Below, piece after piece: positions 6,382 to 14,951 of a stretch of DNA of 20,857 nt. The translations under genes and the position numbers were made by a program. Under the pieces are notes generated by a model, which was not told the origin of the DNA, made no database searches, and was given only the letters and a program-made list of their open reading frames with translations. Source of the DNA: JAFIEN01 sp051859505 (lineage in GTDB: Bacteria; Pseudomonadota; Alphaproteobacteria; Rhodobacterales; Rhodobacteraceae); NCBI GenBank assembly GCA_051859505.1, contig JBHYFN010000060.1:1-20857 (forward strand). The letters are read 5' to 3'. Each line of letters opens with the position of its first letter. Position 1 is the first letter of the stretch.

Positions 6382-7998
6382 ATGCGGGAATGGTGGCGGG
6401 ATGCGGTGATCTATCAGGTCTATCCGCGATCCTATCAGGATACGAACGGCGACGGGATCGGCGACCTGCCCGGGATCACGCGGCGCCTGTCGCATATCGC
6501 GGGCCTTGGCGCCGATGCGGTCTGGCTCTCGCCCTTCTTCACCTCGCCCGACAAGGACATGGGCTATGACGTCTCGGACTATTGCGACGTCAACCCGCTC
6601 TTCGGCACGCTGGAGGATTTCGACGACCTGATGGCCGAGGCAAAGCGGCTGGGCCTGCGCATCATCATCGACCAGGTGGTCAGCCATACCTCGGACCAGC
6701 ATCCCTGGTTTCAGGAAAGCCGCACCAGCCGCGACAACCCGAAGGCCGACTGGTATGTCTGGGCCGACCCGAAACAGGACGGCACCCCGCCCAACAACTG
6801 GCTGTCGATCTTCGGGGGCTCCGCCTGGAAATACGACACGACCCGGCGGCAGTATTATTTCCACAACTTCATGACCGAACAGCCCGACCTGAACTTCCAC
6901 AATCCCGAGGTGGTCGAGGCGATCCTGGGCACGATGCGCTTCTGGCTGGATCGGGGGGTCGACGGCTTCCGCCTTGATACGGTGAACTTCTACGTCCACG
7001 ACCGCCTCTTGCGCGACAACCCCGCGGGCGATCACGCCATCTGCCCTGTGAACCCCTACGAGGCGCAGACGCAGCTTTTCTCGAAGACCCAGCCCGAGAA
7101 CCTTGACGTTCTGCGCGCCATGCGCCGCCTTTGCGACGAATATGGCGAGGTGATGATGGTCGGCGAGGTCGGCGAGAACGGCCAGCGCCAGATCGAGATC
7201 ATGGGCGAATACACCTCGGGCGGGGACAAGCTGCACATGGCCTATTCCTTTGCCATGCTCAGCCACGATCACACCGCCGGCCATTTCCGCCGCTGCATCG
7301 AGGGCTTCCTGACCGACGCCCCCGACGGCTGGCCCTGCTGGTCCTTCTCGAACCACGATGTGCAGCGGCATGTCACCCGCTGGACGCCGCCCGGTAGTGA
7401 TGAAGATGCCGTGGCCAAGCAATCCGTGGCGCTCATGGCCAGCTTTCCCGGCACCCTTGGCATCTACCAGGGCGAGGAACTGGGCCAGACCGAGACCGAT
7501 ATCCTGTTCGAGGAACTGCAGGACATCGCCAACATCAGCTTCTGGCCCGAACACAAGGGCCGCGACGGCTGCCGGACGCCGATGGTCTGGGACAGCTCGA
7601 AACCCAATGCCGGTTTTTCCGACGCCAGCCCCTGGCTGCCGGTCAAGCCACCCCAGGCCGCCCGCGCGCTCGACCTGCAGGAGGGGAAGAACGACAGCGT
7701 CCTCGCCGCCTATCGCGCGGCATTGGCCTTTCGCAAGCAGCGGGCCGAGTTGCGGCTGGGCACGACCGATTTCCTCGACCTGCCGGAACCCGTGCTTGGC
7801 ATCGTCCGCAGCCATGACGGGCAGGTGCTGACGGGGCTGTTCAACCTGTCCGACACGGACCAGCGGCTGCAGGTGACGGGCAAGGCCCGCGTCATCGGGC
7901 CGCAGAACGGCACGCTGACGGGCCATGACCTGCATCTGCCCGCGCATGGCCATGTCTTTCTGGAAAGCGATACGGCCGTGGAAATCCGTCCGGTCTGA
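6382..7998 (+). CDS. Alpha-glucosidase, GH13 family
   Basis: A 538-residue cytoplasmic GH13 enzyme of the oligo-1,6-glucosidase / alpha-glucosidase type, expected to hydrolyse alpha-glucosidic disaccharides or short oligosaccharides. It begins WWRDAVIYQVYPRSYQDTNG, followed by the GDGIGDLPGI calcium-loop-like segment. The catalytic set is complete: nucleophile D199 in GFRLD, acid/base E262 in VGEVGEN, and transition-state stabiliser D326 in FSNHDVQR. A beta-sandwich C-terminal domain follows. No signal peptide is seen. I start at the ATG at 6382, with AGGAG upstream (6370-6374), rather than 13 codons earlier. No sugar transporter is adjacent, unlike typical agl clusters of this family. It could act on sucrose, trehalose or maltose; specificity is not determinable here. 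Confidence 0.92.
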   Translation: MREWWRDAVIYQVYPRSYQDTNGDGIGDLPGITRRLSHIAGLGADAVWLSPFFTSPDKDMGYDVSDYCDVNPLFGTLEDFDDLMAEAKRLGLRIIIDQVVSHTSDQHPWFQESRTSRDNPKADWYVWADPKQDGTPPNNWLSIFGGSAWKYDTTRRQYYFHNFMTEQPDLNFHNPEVVEAILGTMRFWLDRGVDGFRLDTVNFYVHDRLLRDNPAGDHAICPVNPYEAQTQLFSKTQPENLDVLRAMRRLCDEYGEVMMVGEVGENGQRQIEIMGEYTSGGDKLHMAYSFAMLSHDHTAGHFRRCIEGFLTDAPDGWPCWSFSNHDVQRHVTRWTPPGSDEDAVAKQSVALMASFPGTLGIYQGEELGQTETDILFEELQDIANISFWPEHKGRDGCRTPMVWDSSKPNAGFSDASPWLPVKPPQAARALDLQEGKNDSVLAAYRAALAFRKQRAELRLGTTDFLDLPEPVLGIVRSHDGQVLTGLFNLSDTDQRLQVTGKARVIGPQNGTLTGHDLHLPAHGHVFLESDTAVEIRPV

Positions 7999-8070
7999 CC
8001 CACGGCGATCGGGGGCAGGGGCGGTTCGCAAGGCCTTCCCTTCCCCGCGACCCGGGTCTAGCGTCCGGCC

Positions 8071-10137
8071 ATGAGCAAAGAAGCAAACCTCGGTGTCGAT
8101 ATCGGCGGCACCTTCACCGATGTGGTCCTCGAAACCGGGGGGGCCATGTTCTCGACCAAGGTGCTGACCACCTATGCCGCGCCGGAGGAGGCGATCCTCG
8201 ACGGCATGGCGCAGGTATGTGCCAAGGCAGGACTTTCGCCGGAAAGCCTGACCCGCATCATCCACGGCACGACGCTGGCCACCAATGCGCTGATCGAACG
8301 GCGCGGGGCCAGGACCGCCTTCATCACGACCGAAGGCTTCCGCGACGTGATCGAGATGCGCACCGAATCGCGGTTCGAGCAATATGACCTGAACCTCACG
8401 CTTCCCCTGCCGCTGATCCCCCGCAACGACCGGCTGACCGTGCGGGAACGGGTCGATGCCTCGGGCAGCGTGTTGATCCCCCTCGACCGGGCCGAGGTCG
8501 AGGCTTTGGCCGAAACCTTGGGCGGTTACGCATCGGTCGCCGTGGGCCTTCTGCACAGCTACCTCAACCCCGCGCACGAACGCATGATCCGCGAGGTGAT
8601 CGCCGCGCGTCATCCGGGGCTGTCGGTCTCGATCTCGTCCGATGTCTCGCCGCAGATGCGGGAGTATGAGCGCTTCAACACCACCTGCGCCAATGCCTAT
8701 GTCAAACCGATGATGCAAAGCTATCTCGGCCGTTTGCGCGCGCGTCTGGCCGAGGCCGGGGCGGATTGCCCGGTGTTCCTGATGCATTCGGGCGGCGGGA
8801 TCATCTCTATCGACGCCGCCGCCGAATACCCCGTTCGGCTGGTGGAAAGCGGCCCTGCGGGCGGCGCGATCTTCGCCGCTGATGTGGCGCGGCGCTATGG
8901 GCTGACCCGTGTTCTGTCCTTCGACATGGGCGGGACCACGGCCAAGATCTGCCTGATCCGGAACGGCACGCCGAAAACCGCCCGCGTCTTCGAGGTCGCC
9001 CGCAGCTATCGCTTCAAGAAGGGCTCGGGGATGCCGATTTCCATCCCCGTGATCGACATGGTGGAAATCGGCGCAGGCGGCGGGTCGCTGGCCCATGTCG
9101 ATGCGCTGGGCCAGATCCGCGTCGGCCCGGAAAGCGCAGGCTCCGAACCCGGCCCCGCCTGCTACCAGCGCGGCGGCACCCGGCCCGCCGTCACCGATGC
9201 CGACCTGACGCTGGGCCGGCTCGACCCGGACGGTTTCGCCGGCGGCGCGATCCCGCTTGATCCCGAAGCCTCGCACTCCGCGCTCACCGCCCATGTCGGC
9301 GACCGGTTGAACATGGACGCGCTCACCGCCGCCTTCGGCGTCTCGGAGGTGGTGGACGAGAACATGGCCAATGCCGCCCGCGTCCATGCGGTCGAGAATG
9401 GCGAGGATCTGGCCCAATACACGATGATCGCCTTCGGCGGCGCCGCCCCCCTCCACGCCGGGCGCCTGTGCGAGAAACTGGGCATCGACCGCCTGATCGT
9501 GCCCCCCGGCGCGGGCGTGGGCTCGGCCATCGGCTTCCTCCGGGCTCCTTACGCCTTCGAGGCGACGCGGTCGGTCTACATGCGCCTTGACGCGTTCGAG
9601 GCCGAGGCGGTGCGCGACCTCTTCGCCGCCCTCTGCGACGAGGCCACCGATTTCGTCCGCTCCTGCGATGCGGAGGCCGCCATCGAGGCCGAGTACAAGG
9701 TCTACATGCGCTACAAGGGCCAGGGCTGGGAAATCCCGGTCATCCTGCCCCGCGACCTGGCCGAGGCGCCTTCGGCGCAAGGCTATCTCGAACTCTTCGA
9801 GGCCGAATACGCCGCCCTCTTCGGCCGCACCGTCGCGGGGCTGCCGGTCGAGATCACGGTCTGGGCCGTGAACGCGACCACGCCGGTCGCCCCCCCCGAT
9901 CCCGTCCCCCAGGCACCGGCGGGCAAGCAGGCAGAGGCGGCAAACCGGCAGGTCTTCGACCCCGCACAAGGCGAAATGACCACCGCCCACGCCCTTCCCC
10001 GCGCGCGCCTCACCAACGGCGCGACCATCCCCGGCCCCGCCGTCATCACCGAGGACGAAACCACCATCGTCCTGCCGCGCGGCTACACCGCCACCGGCCG
10101 CGCCGACGGCTGCATCGACATCACGAGGGACGCATGA
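8071..10137 (+). CDS. hyuA: Hydantoinase/oxoprolinase subunit A
   Basis: A 688-residue HyuA-family protein, the ATP-binding subunit of N-methylhydantoinase / 5-oxoprolinase / acetone-carboxylase-like enzymes that open or carboxylate a cyclic or carbonyl substrate with ATP. Seen: the N-terminal LGVDIGGTFTDVV phosphate-binding segment (residues 7-19), the TTLATNALIERRG segment, and the second actin-fold signature FDMGGTTAK around D285. Length is normal for a stand-alone A subunit. No Shine-Dalgarno is evident before the ATG at 8071. The stop overlaps the hyuB start as ATGA, as expected for subunits of one complex. Codon choice in the second half is notably rich in CTC and CCC. The substrate is unknown; a hydantoin, oxoproline or related lactam is plausible from the family. 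Confidence 0.92.
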   Translation: MSKEANLGVDIGGTFTDVVLETGGAMFSTKVLTTYAAPEEAILDGMAQVCAKAGLSPESLTRIIHGTTLATNALIERRGARTAFITTEGFRDVIEMRTESRFEQYDLNLTLPLPLIPRNDRLTVRERVDASGSVLIPLDRAEVEALAETLGGYASVAVGLLHSYLNPAHERMIREVIAARHPGLSVSISSDVSPQMREYERFNTTCANAYVKPMMQSYLGRLRARLAEAGADCPVFLMHSGGGIISIDAAAEYPVRLVESGPAGGAIFAADVARRYGLTRVLSFDMGGTTAKICLIRNGTPKTARVFEVARSYRFKKGSGMPISIPVIDMVEIGAGGGSLAHVDALGQIRVGPESAGSEPGPACYQRGGTRPAVTDADLTLGRLDPDGFAGGAIPLDPEASHSALTAHVGDRLNMDALTAAFGVSEVVDENMANAARVHAVENGEDLAQYTMIAFGGAAPLHAGRLCEKLGIDRLIVPPGAGVGSAIGFLRAPYAFEATRSVYMRLDAFEAEAVRDLFAALCDEATDFVRSCDAEAAIEAEYKVYMRYKGQGWEIPVILPRDLAEAPSAQGYLELFEAEYAALFGRTVAGLPVEITVWAVNATTPVAPPDPVPQAPAGKQAEAANRQVFDPAQGEMTTAHALPRARLTNGATIPGPAVITEDETTIVLPRGYTATGRADGCIDITRDA

Positions 10138-11765
10138 CCACCGTCGCCCATCAGATCATGTGGAACCGCCTGATTTCCGTGGTCGAGGAACAGGCCCAGG
10201 CCCTGATCCGCACCGCCTTTTCCACCTCGGTCCGCGAGGCGGGCGACCTCTCCGCCGGCGTCTACGACACCGCGGGCCGGATGCTCGCCCAGGCTGTCAC
10301 CGGCACGCCGGGCCATGTGAACGCCATGGCCGAGGCGGTGGCCCATTTCATCCAGCATATCGGCGCCGAGACGATGGCGATGGGCGATGTCTACATCACC
10401 AACGACCCCTGGATGGGCACCGGCCACCTGCATGACATCACCGTCGTGACGCCCGCCTTCCATCAGGGCCGCCATGTCGGCTTTTTCGGCTGCACCGCCC
10501 ATGTCGTCGATATCGGCGGGCGCGGCTTCGGGGCCGATGGCAATTCGATCTACGAAGAGGGCCTCCAGATCCCCATCATGCGCTTTGCCGACAAGGGCCG
10601 CGTGAACGAAACCCTGCTGCATCTGATCCGCGTCAACACCCGCGAACCCGACCAGCTGATCGGCGATATCTACGCCCTTGCCGCCTGCAACGAGATCGGC
10701 CAGCGCCGCCTTTCCGACATGCTTGCCGAATATGCGCTCGCCGATTTGGAAACGATCGCCGCCTTCATCCTCGACAATTCCCGCCGCGCGACGTTGGAAC
10801 GCATCGCCGCCCTGCCGCGCGCCCGCGCCTCGGCGACGATGCAGATCGACGGCTACTCCACCCCGGTCACCCTTGCCGTGACAGTGGAAACCCATGACGA
10901 CCATGTCACGGCCGATTTCACCGGCACTTCCGCGCCCGACCCCAAGGGCATCAACGTGCCGATGGTCTATACCCGCGCCTATGCCTGCTATGCGCTGAAA
11001 TGCGCCATCGCCCCCGACATTCCCAACAACGCAGCCAGCCTCGATCCCTTCCGCATCACCGCCCCCGAAAACACCATCGTCAACGCCGTCCGCCCCGCCC
11101 CGGTGGCGCTGCGCCATGTGATCGGCCACCTGATCCCCGACACGGTCTATGGCGCGCTCGACCGGATCCTGCCCGACACCGTCCCCGCCGAAGGCGCGGG
11201 CGCGCTCTGCAATTTCCAGGTCTCGCTGACCGAAACCTCCGGCCCCGGCCGGTCCGAGGTGCTGTGCTTCAACTCCGGCGGCACCGGCGCGCGGCCCGGC
11301 CTTGACGGGCTGAACGCCACCGCCTTCCCCTCGGGCGTGATGACCATGCCGGTCGAGGCCACGGAACATGCCGGTCCCGTCATCATCTGGCGCAAGGAGC
11401 TGCGCCCCGATTCGGGCGGCGCGGGCCGCGTCCGGGGCGGCCTCGGCCAGGTGATGGAGGTGGGCAGCCGCCCCGGCTGGCGGTTCGATTTCTCGGCCAT
11501 GTTCGACCGCCTCCACCACCCCGCCCGCGGCCGCGCCGGCGGCCAGGACGGAGCGCCGACCGAAGTCACCCTCTCCGACGGCACCCCCCGCCCCGGCAAG
11601 GGCCGCTTCGCGGTGCCCGAGGGCCAGACCGTCCGCCTCGCCTTCCCCGGAGGCGGCGGCATCGGTGATCCGAAGGACCGCGCGCCCGAGGCGCTGCGCA
11701 CCGATCTTGCCCTCGGCTACATCACCCCCGGGGCCGCCCACCGCAGCTACGGTCAGGCCGAATGA
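10134..11765 (+). CDS. hyuB: Hydantoinase/oxoprolinase subunit B
   Basis: A 543-residue HyuB-family protein, partner of the A subunit encoded just upstream (4-bp overlap). Seen: the N-terminal WNRLISVVEEQAQALIRTAF region with SVREAGDLSAGVYD, the conserved NDPWMGTGHLHDI segment that includes likely metal-contact residues, and C-terminal glycine-rich GGIGDP. The full length matches the family. It is followed after 97 bp by an FAD oxidoreductase gene; the spacer is mostly taken by an intergenic hairpin repeat, so the downstream genes may be in the same transcript with altered stoichiometry. The complex is cytoplasmic. As with subunit A, the exact substrate cannot be read from the sequence. Confidence 0.92.
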   Translation: MTTVAHQIMWNRLISVVEEQAQALIRTAFSTSVREAGDLSAGVYDTAGRMLAQAVTGTPGHVNAMAEAVAHFIQHIGAETMAMGDVYITNDPWMGTGHLHDITVVTPAFHQGRHVGFFGCTAHVVDIGGRGFGADGNSIYEEGLQIPIMRFADKGRVNETLLHLIRVNTREPDQLIGDIYALAACNEIGQRRLSDMLAEYALADLETIAAFILDNSRRATLERIAALPRARASATMQIDGYSTPVTLAVTVETHDDHVTADFTGTSAPDPKGINVPMVYTRAYACYALKCAIAPDIPNNAASLDPFRITAPENTIVNAVRPAPVALRHVIGHLIPDTVYGALDRILPDTVPAEGAGALCNFQVSLTETSGPGRSEVLCFNSGGTGARPGLDGLNATAFPSGVMTMPVEATEHAGPVIIWRKELRPDSGGAGRVRGGLGQVMEVGSRPGWRFDFSAMFDRLHHPARGRAGGQDGAPTEVTLSDGTPRPGKGRFAVPEGQTVRLAFPGGGGIGDPKDRAPEALRTDLALGYITPGAAHRSYGQAE

Positions 11766-11775
11766 CCATCTGCCT

Positions 11776-11842
11776 GCTTCTTTTGTTCGAAAATATCCCG
11801 GGGGGAGCCCCGAACGGGGCGGGGGGCAGCGCCCCCCTCCAC
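11776..11842 (+). repeat. Intergenic two-hairpin repeat, copy 1
   Basis: A T-rich head (GCTTCTTTTGTT) followed by AAATATCCCGGGGGGAG, then hairpin one, GCCCCG-AA-CGGGGC (11807-11820), and hairpin two, GGGGGGC-AGC-GCCCCCC (11821-11837). It shares head, core and second stem with copy 2 at 13069. It lies between hyuB and the FAD oxidoreductase gene. I associate similar sequences with Rhodobacteraceae intergenic repeats. Confidence 0.85.
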
Positions 11843-11862
11843 CCCGCCACGAAGAGCTGCCG

Positions 11863-13062
11863 ATGACCACCAGCCCCGCCCATCCCGCCTACGACCTCGT
11901 CATCATCGGCGGCGCGATGATCGGCTCCTCCGCCGCCTGGTGGACGGCCCGCGACCCCGGCTTCCGGGGCCGCATCCTCGTCGTGGAACGCGACCCCTCC
12001 TACCAATGGGCCTCGACCACCCACACCAATTCCTGCATCCGCCAGCAGTTCGGAACCGAGATCAACGTCCGCGTCAGCCAGTTCGGCGTCGAATTCCTGC
12101 GCAATTTCAGACACTGGATGGCCGATCCCGAGGCCCCCGAGATCCTGCTCCACGCCTTCGGCTATCTCTACCTCGCCGACACTCCCGCCTTCGCCGAAAC
12201 GCTCCGCGCCAATGCCGCCATGCAGAACCGCCTCGGTGCCGCCACCCGCATCCTCACCCCCGACCAGATCGCCGCCGAATGGCCCTTCTACGATCTCGAC
12301 GGCATCCTCCTGGGCTCCCACAACCCGGTGGACGAGGGCTATTTCGACGGCGGCACGATCTTCGACTGGTTCCGCCGCAAGGCCCGCGCGCTCGGCGCCG
12401 AATATGTCCACAACGAGGTGACGGGCCTCACCACTGCCAATGGCCGCGTCACCCATGTCACCCTGGCCAGCGGAGAGACCGTCGCCGCAGGCACGGTCAT
12501 CAACGCCTCCGGCCCCCGCGCCGCCACGACCGCCCGGATGGCCGGCCTCGACATCCCGGTCGAGCCCCGCCGCCGCTTCACCTTCATCTTCGACGCGGCC
12601 GAGCCCCTGCCGATGGACCTCCCCCTCACCATCGACCCCTCGGGCGTCCATGTCCGCACCGATGGCCGCAGCTACATGGCCGGCTGCCCCCCCGAGGATG
12701 GCGACCCGGCTGTCGCCTACGACGATTTCCGCATGGATCACGAGCTTTGGGAGGACAAGGTCTGGCCCGCCATCGCCACCCGCATCCCCGCTTTCGAGCG
12801 CGTGAAGCTTCGCAATTCCTGGGTCGGCCATTACGCCTACAACACGCTCGACCAGAACGCGATCGTCGGCCCCCACCCGGACCTGCCCAACTTCCTCTTC
12901 GCCAACGGCTTTTCCGGCCACGGCCTGCAACAGGCCCCCGCCGTGGGCCGGGCGCTCAGCGAACTCGTGATCCACGGCAGCTACCAGAGCCTCGACCTCA
13001 GCCCCTTCGCCTGGGACCGGATCGCCCGCAACGACCCCCTCCTCGAACGTGCGGTGATCTGA
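11863..13062 (+). CDS. FAD-dependent oxidoreductase (DAO family)
   Basis: A 399-residue flavoprotein of the D-amino-acid oxidase / sarcosine oxidase-like group, which oxidises C-N bonds of amino acids or N-substituted glycines. The N-terminal dinucleotide fold reads YDLVIIGGAMIGSSAAWW (10-27) with E42 at the end of strand two to hold the ribose. A HTNSCIRQQFG segment (54-64) follows, and the C-terminal GFSGHG at 349-354 contacts the flavin. No signal peptide. I start at the ATG at 11863, preceded by GAAGAG; the open frame extends further upstream only through the intergenic repeat. Flanked on both sides by copies of the two-hairpin repeat. In context it may oxidise an amine produced by, or feeding, the hydantoinase; the direction is not known. 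Confidence 0.87.
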   Translation: MTTSPAHPAYDLVIIGGAMIGSSAAWWTARDPGFRGRILVVERDPSYQWASTTHTNSCIRQQFGTEINVRVSQFGVEFLRNFRHWMADPEAPEILLHAFGYLYLADTPAFAETLRANAAMQNRLGAATRILTPDQIAAEWPFYDLDGILLGSHNPVDEGYFDGGTIFDWFRRKARALGAEYVHNEVTGLTTANGRVTHVTLASGETVAAGTVINASGPRAATTARMAGLDIPVEPRRRFTFIFDAAEPLPMDLPLTIDPSGVHVRTDGRSYMAGCPPEDGDPAVAYDDFRMDHELWEDKVWPAIATRIPAFERVKLRNSWVGHYAYNTLDQNAIVGPHPDLPNFLFANGFSGHGLQQAPAVGRALSELVIHGSYQSLDLSPFAWDRIARNDPLLERAVI

Positions 13063-13068
13063 CTTTCC

Positions 13069-13130
13069 GCTTCTTTTGTTTCCAAATATCCCGGGGGGAG
13101 GCGAAGCCGGGGGGCAGAGCCCCCCTCCAC
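13069..13130 (+). repeat. Intergenic two-hairpin repeat, copy 2
   Basis: Same order as copy 1: GCTTCTTTTGTT, CAAATATCCCGGGGGGAG, a first hairpin GGC-GAA-GCC (13100-13108) and a second GGGGGGC-AGA-GCCCCCC (13109-13125). The first stem differs in bases from copy 1 but still pairs, and the second stem is identical with one loop change. It sits just before the AAGGAG ribosome site of the next gene. Confidence 0.85.
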
Positions 13131-13150
13131 GACCCTCAAAGGAGAACCCG

Positions 13151-14005
13151 ATGCTCAGCAAGATCGTCCTCACCGGTGCCCGAGGCTCGCTCGGCATGTC
13201 GCTGCGCGAACCCCTGTCGCAGATGGCGCGCGAGCTTCTCTCCACCGACATCGCCCCCGCCCCCGAAACGCTCCTGCCGAACGAGACATGGGTCAGCGCC
13301 GACCTTGCCGAGATGTCCCAGATCGCCCCCCTTCTGGAAGGGGCCGAGATGGTCGTCCATTTCGGCGCCATCGTCGACGAAAAGCCTTTCGAGGAACTCT
13401 GGGGCCCCAATTTCATGGGCGCCTACAACATCTGGGAAGCCGCCTGGCGCCACGGCGTCCGCCGCGTGATCTATGCCTCCTCGATCCATGCGGTCGGCAT
13501 GTATCCCACCAATGCCGGCATCGACACCGAGGTTCCCCACCGCCCCGACACGTTCTACGGCCTCGCCAAATGCTTTGCCGAAGACCTCGGCCGCCTCTAC
13601 TGGGAAAAGCGCGGCCTCGAATCGGTCCACCTGCGCATCCTCTCCTGCACGCCCGAGCCGCAGAACACCCGCGCGCTGGGCACCTGGCTTTCCCATGCCG
13701 ACATGATCCGCCTCGTCACCCGCGCCATCGACACGCCGGTCACGGGCTTCACCGTGGCCTATGGCGTCTCGAACAACACGCGCGCGCCGGTCTCGAACCA
13801 CCGCGTCCCCTTCCTTGGCTACCGGCCCCAGGACAATGCCGAGACCTGGGCCGAGGCGCTTTTCGCCAAGGCCGGACCGGCCGATCCGCAGGATCCCTCG
13901 CTTGCCTGTGTGGGTGGCCCGTTTGCGGCCATTGCGCTGGGCGAAAGCGGGCTGGCCGCGATCCAGGCGATGACCAAGACCAAGACCAAGGCCGACAAGG
14001 ACTGA
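13151..14005 (+). CDS. NAD-dependent SDR, uronate dehydrogenase-like
   Basis: A 284-residue extended short-chain dehydrogenase/reductase. The Rossmann motif TGARGSLG is at 8-15, and the catalytic residues are S110/S111 in ASSIHAVG, Y136 and K140 in YGLAK. The pattern ASSIHAVGMYPT, then RPDTFYGLAKCFAEDLGRLYWEK, then WLSHADMIRLV and GYRPQDNAE closely resembles uronate dehydrogenases, which oxidise glucuronate or galacturonate to the lactone with NAD. The substrate may differ here. The ATG at 13151 has an AAGGAG Shine-Dalgarno; a longer open frame from 13076 runs only through the repeat. It is the fourth gene of the hyuA-hyuB-FAD series. A cytoplasmic role in sugar-acid or related aldehyde/alcohol oxidation is inferred. 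Confidence 0.85.
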   Translation: MLSKIVLTGARGSLGMSLREPLSQMARELLSTDIAPAPETLLPNETWVSADLAEMSQIAPLLEGAEMVVHFGAIVDEKPFEELWGPNFMGAYNIWEAAWRHGVRRVIYASSIHAVGMYPTNAGIDTEVPHRPDTFYGLAKCFAEDLGRLYWEKRGLESVHLRILSCTPEPQNTRALGTWLSHADMIRLVTRAIDTPVTGFTVAYGVSNNTRAPVSNHRVPFLGYRPQDNAETWAEALFAKAGPADPQDPSLACVGGPFAAIALGESGLAAIQAMTKTKTKADKD

Positions 14006-14028
14006 CACCGGCCCCAATCGCCACGCTT

Positions 14029-14045
14029 ATGCCGCGCTGCGGCAT
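14029..14045. promoter_or_regulatory. 7-bp inverted repeat between SDR and AraC genes
   Basis: ATGCCGC-GCT-GCGGCAT forms a perfect stem of 7 bp with a 3-nt loop. There is no following T tract, so it is a poor intrinsic terminator; it may be a regulator site in front of the AraC gene. Assignment is tentative. Confidence 0.35.
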
Positions 14046-14090
14046 GACGGCGCTTGCCTGCACCCGGTGCGCTTGTGATAGGCTTGCCGC

Positions 14091-14942
14091 ATGGACGCCC
14101 CGGTCATCCTGAGCCACCGCCAGATCCTGCCCCCCGGGCAGGCGGTGCATCTCGCCCGGGCGCCGTTGGCGCGCAGCCGCCCCGCGCTTCTGCACGGGCA
14201 TGATTTTCACGAGCTCTTCTGGGTGCAGAACGGCAAGGTGCGCCACCATCTGCCGGAGGGGCGCGAAGACCTTGTCGAAGGGGATCTGCGCTTCCTGCGC
14301 CCCGGCCACCGGCACGCGCTGCAGGGCAGGGGCGAGGCGGCGATCATCGTCTCGATCACCTTCCATCCCGACATCGTCGAAAGGATCGGGCACCGCCATG
14401 GCGGCTTGACCGGTCTGATGTTCTGGTCGGCAAAGGACGCGCCCGTCGGGGTGCATTGCGACCCGCGTCAGCTGGCCGAGATCAACCAGGCCGCTCTGCG
14501 GCTTGAATCCTCCCCGCGGAGCGCATTGGATGCCGAGGCCTTTCTGCTGCCTCTGGTCGCGCGGCTCTCGGATGTAGGGCCCCGCCTGCCGCCCTCCACC
14601 CCCGACTGGCTGGTTGTCGCCTGTTCCGCCGCGCGCGATCCGCGCGTCTTTCGTGACGGTGCGGCCGGCCTTGTCCGCATCGCAGGCAAGGCGCATCCCC
14701 ATGTCAGCCGGATGATGCGCCGCTATGCCGGACAAACCCCGTCGGATTACATCAATTCCCAGCGGATGGCCTTTGCCGCCCGCAGACTGGCCGGCACCAG
14801 CGATCCGCTGGCCGAGATCGCGGCCGATTGCGGCATTCCCAACCTGTCGCATTTCCACAAGCTGTTTCGCGCCCATAACGGCATGACACCCCATGCCTAT
14901 CGCCGCGCCAATCAGCAGGAGGTGCTTCAGCCGCGGTCGTAA
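14091..14942 (+). CDS. AraC family transcriptional regulator
   Basis: A 283-residue regulator. The N-terminal cupin-like sensor (residues 1-100) has HGHDFHELFWVQNGKVRHHLPEG, then GDLRFLRPGHRHAL, resembling ChbR-type AraC proteins. The C-terminal double helix-turn-helix (about 190-275) contains VSRMMRRYAGQTPSDYINSQRMAFAARRL and LAEIAADCGIPNLSHFHKLFRAHNGMTPHAYRR, the family signature. It lies just downstream of the SDR gene with no overlap and a weak ribosome site, and ends 9 bp before the convergent membrane gene. It probably controls the catabolic genes upstream (hydantoinase, FAD oxidoreductase, SDR), inferred from position only. No binding site can be assigned with certainty. Confidence 0.9.
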   Translation: MDAPVILSHRQILPPGQAVHLARAPLARSRPALLHGHDFHELFWVQNGKVRHHLPEGREDLVEGDLRFLRPGHRHALQGRGEAAIIVSITFHPDIVERIGHRHGGLTGLMFWSAKDAPVGVHCDPRQLAEINQAALRLESSPRSALDAEAFLLPLVARLSDVGPRLPPSTPDWLVVACSAARDPRVFRDGAAGLVRIAGKAHPHVSRMMRRYAGQTPSDYINSQRMAFAARRLAGTSDPLAEIAADCGIPNLSHFHKLFRAHNGMTPHAYRRANQQEVLQPRS

Positions 14943-14951
14943 GCCACGGCC

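Noticed and set aside
5968..9990. A 1340-codon open frame on the minus strand
   Set aside because: It runs antisense across four well-supported genes (the hemP-coupled gene, GH13, most of hyuA) and its translation is a G/D/R/A/H-rich mix typical of a shadow of GC-rich codons. No motif found.
11665..11862. N-terminal extension of the FAD oxidoreductase
   Set aside because: The extra 66 codons overlap hyuB and the hairpin repeat and are not like the family; the dinucleotide fold begins right after the ATG at 11863.
10083..13416. Long minus-strand open frames of 595 and 564 codons
   Set aside because: Both are shadows opposite hyuB, the FAD oxidoreductase and the SDR gene, made possible by C-rich codon use; no start signal or family likeness.
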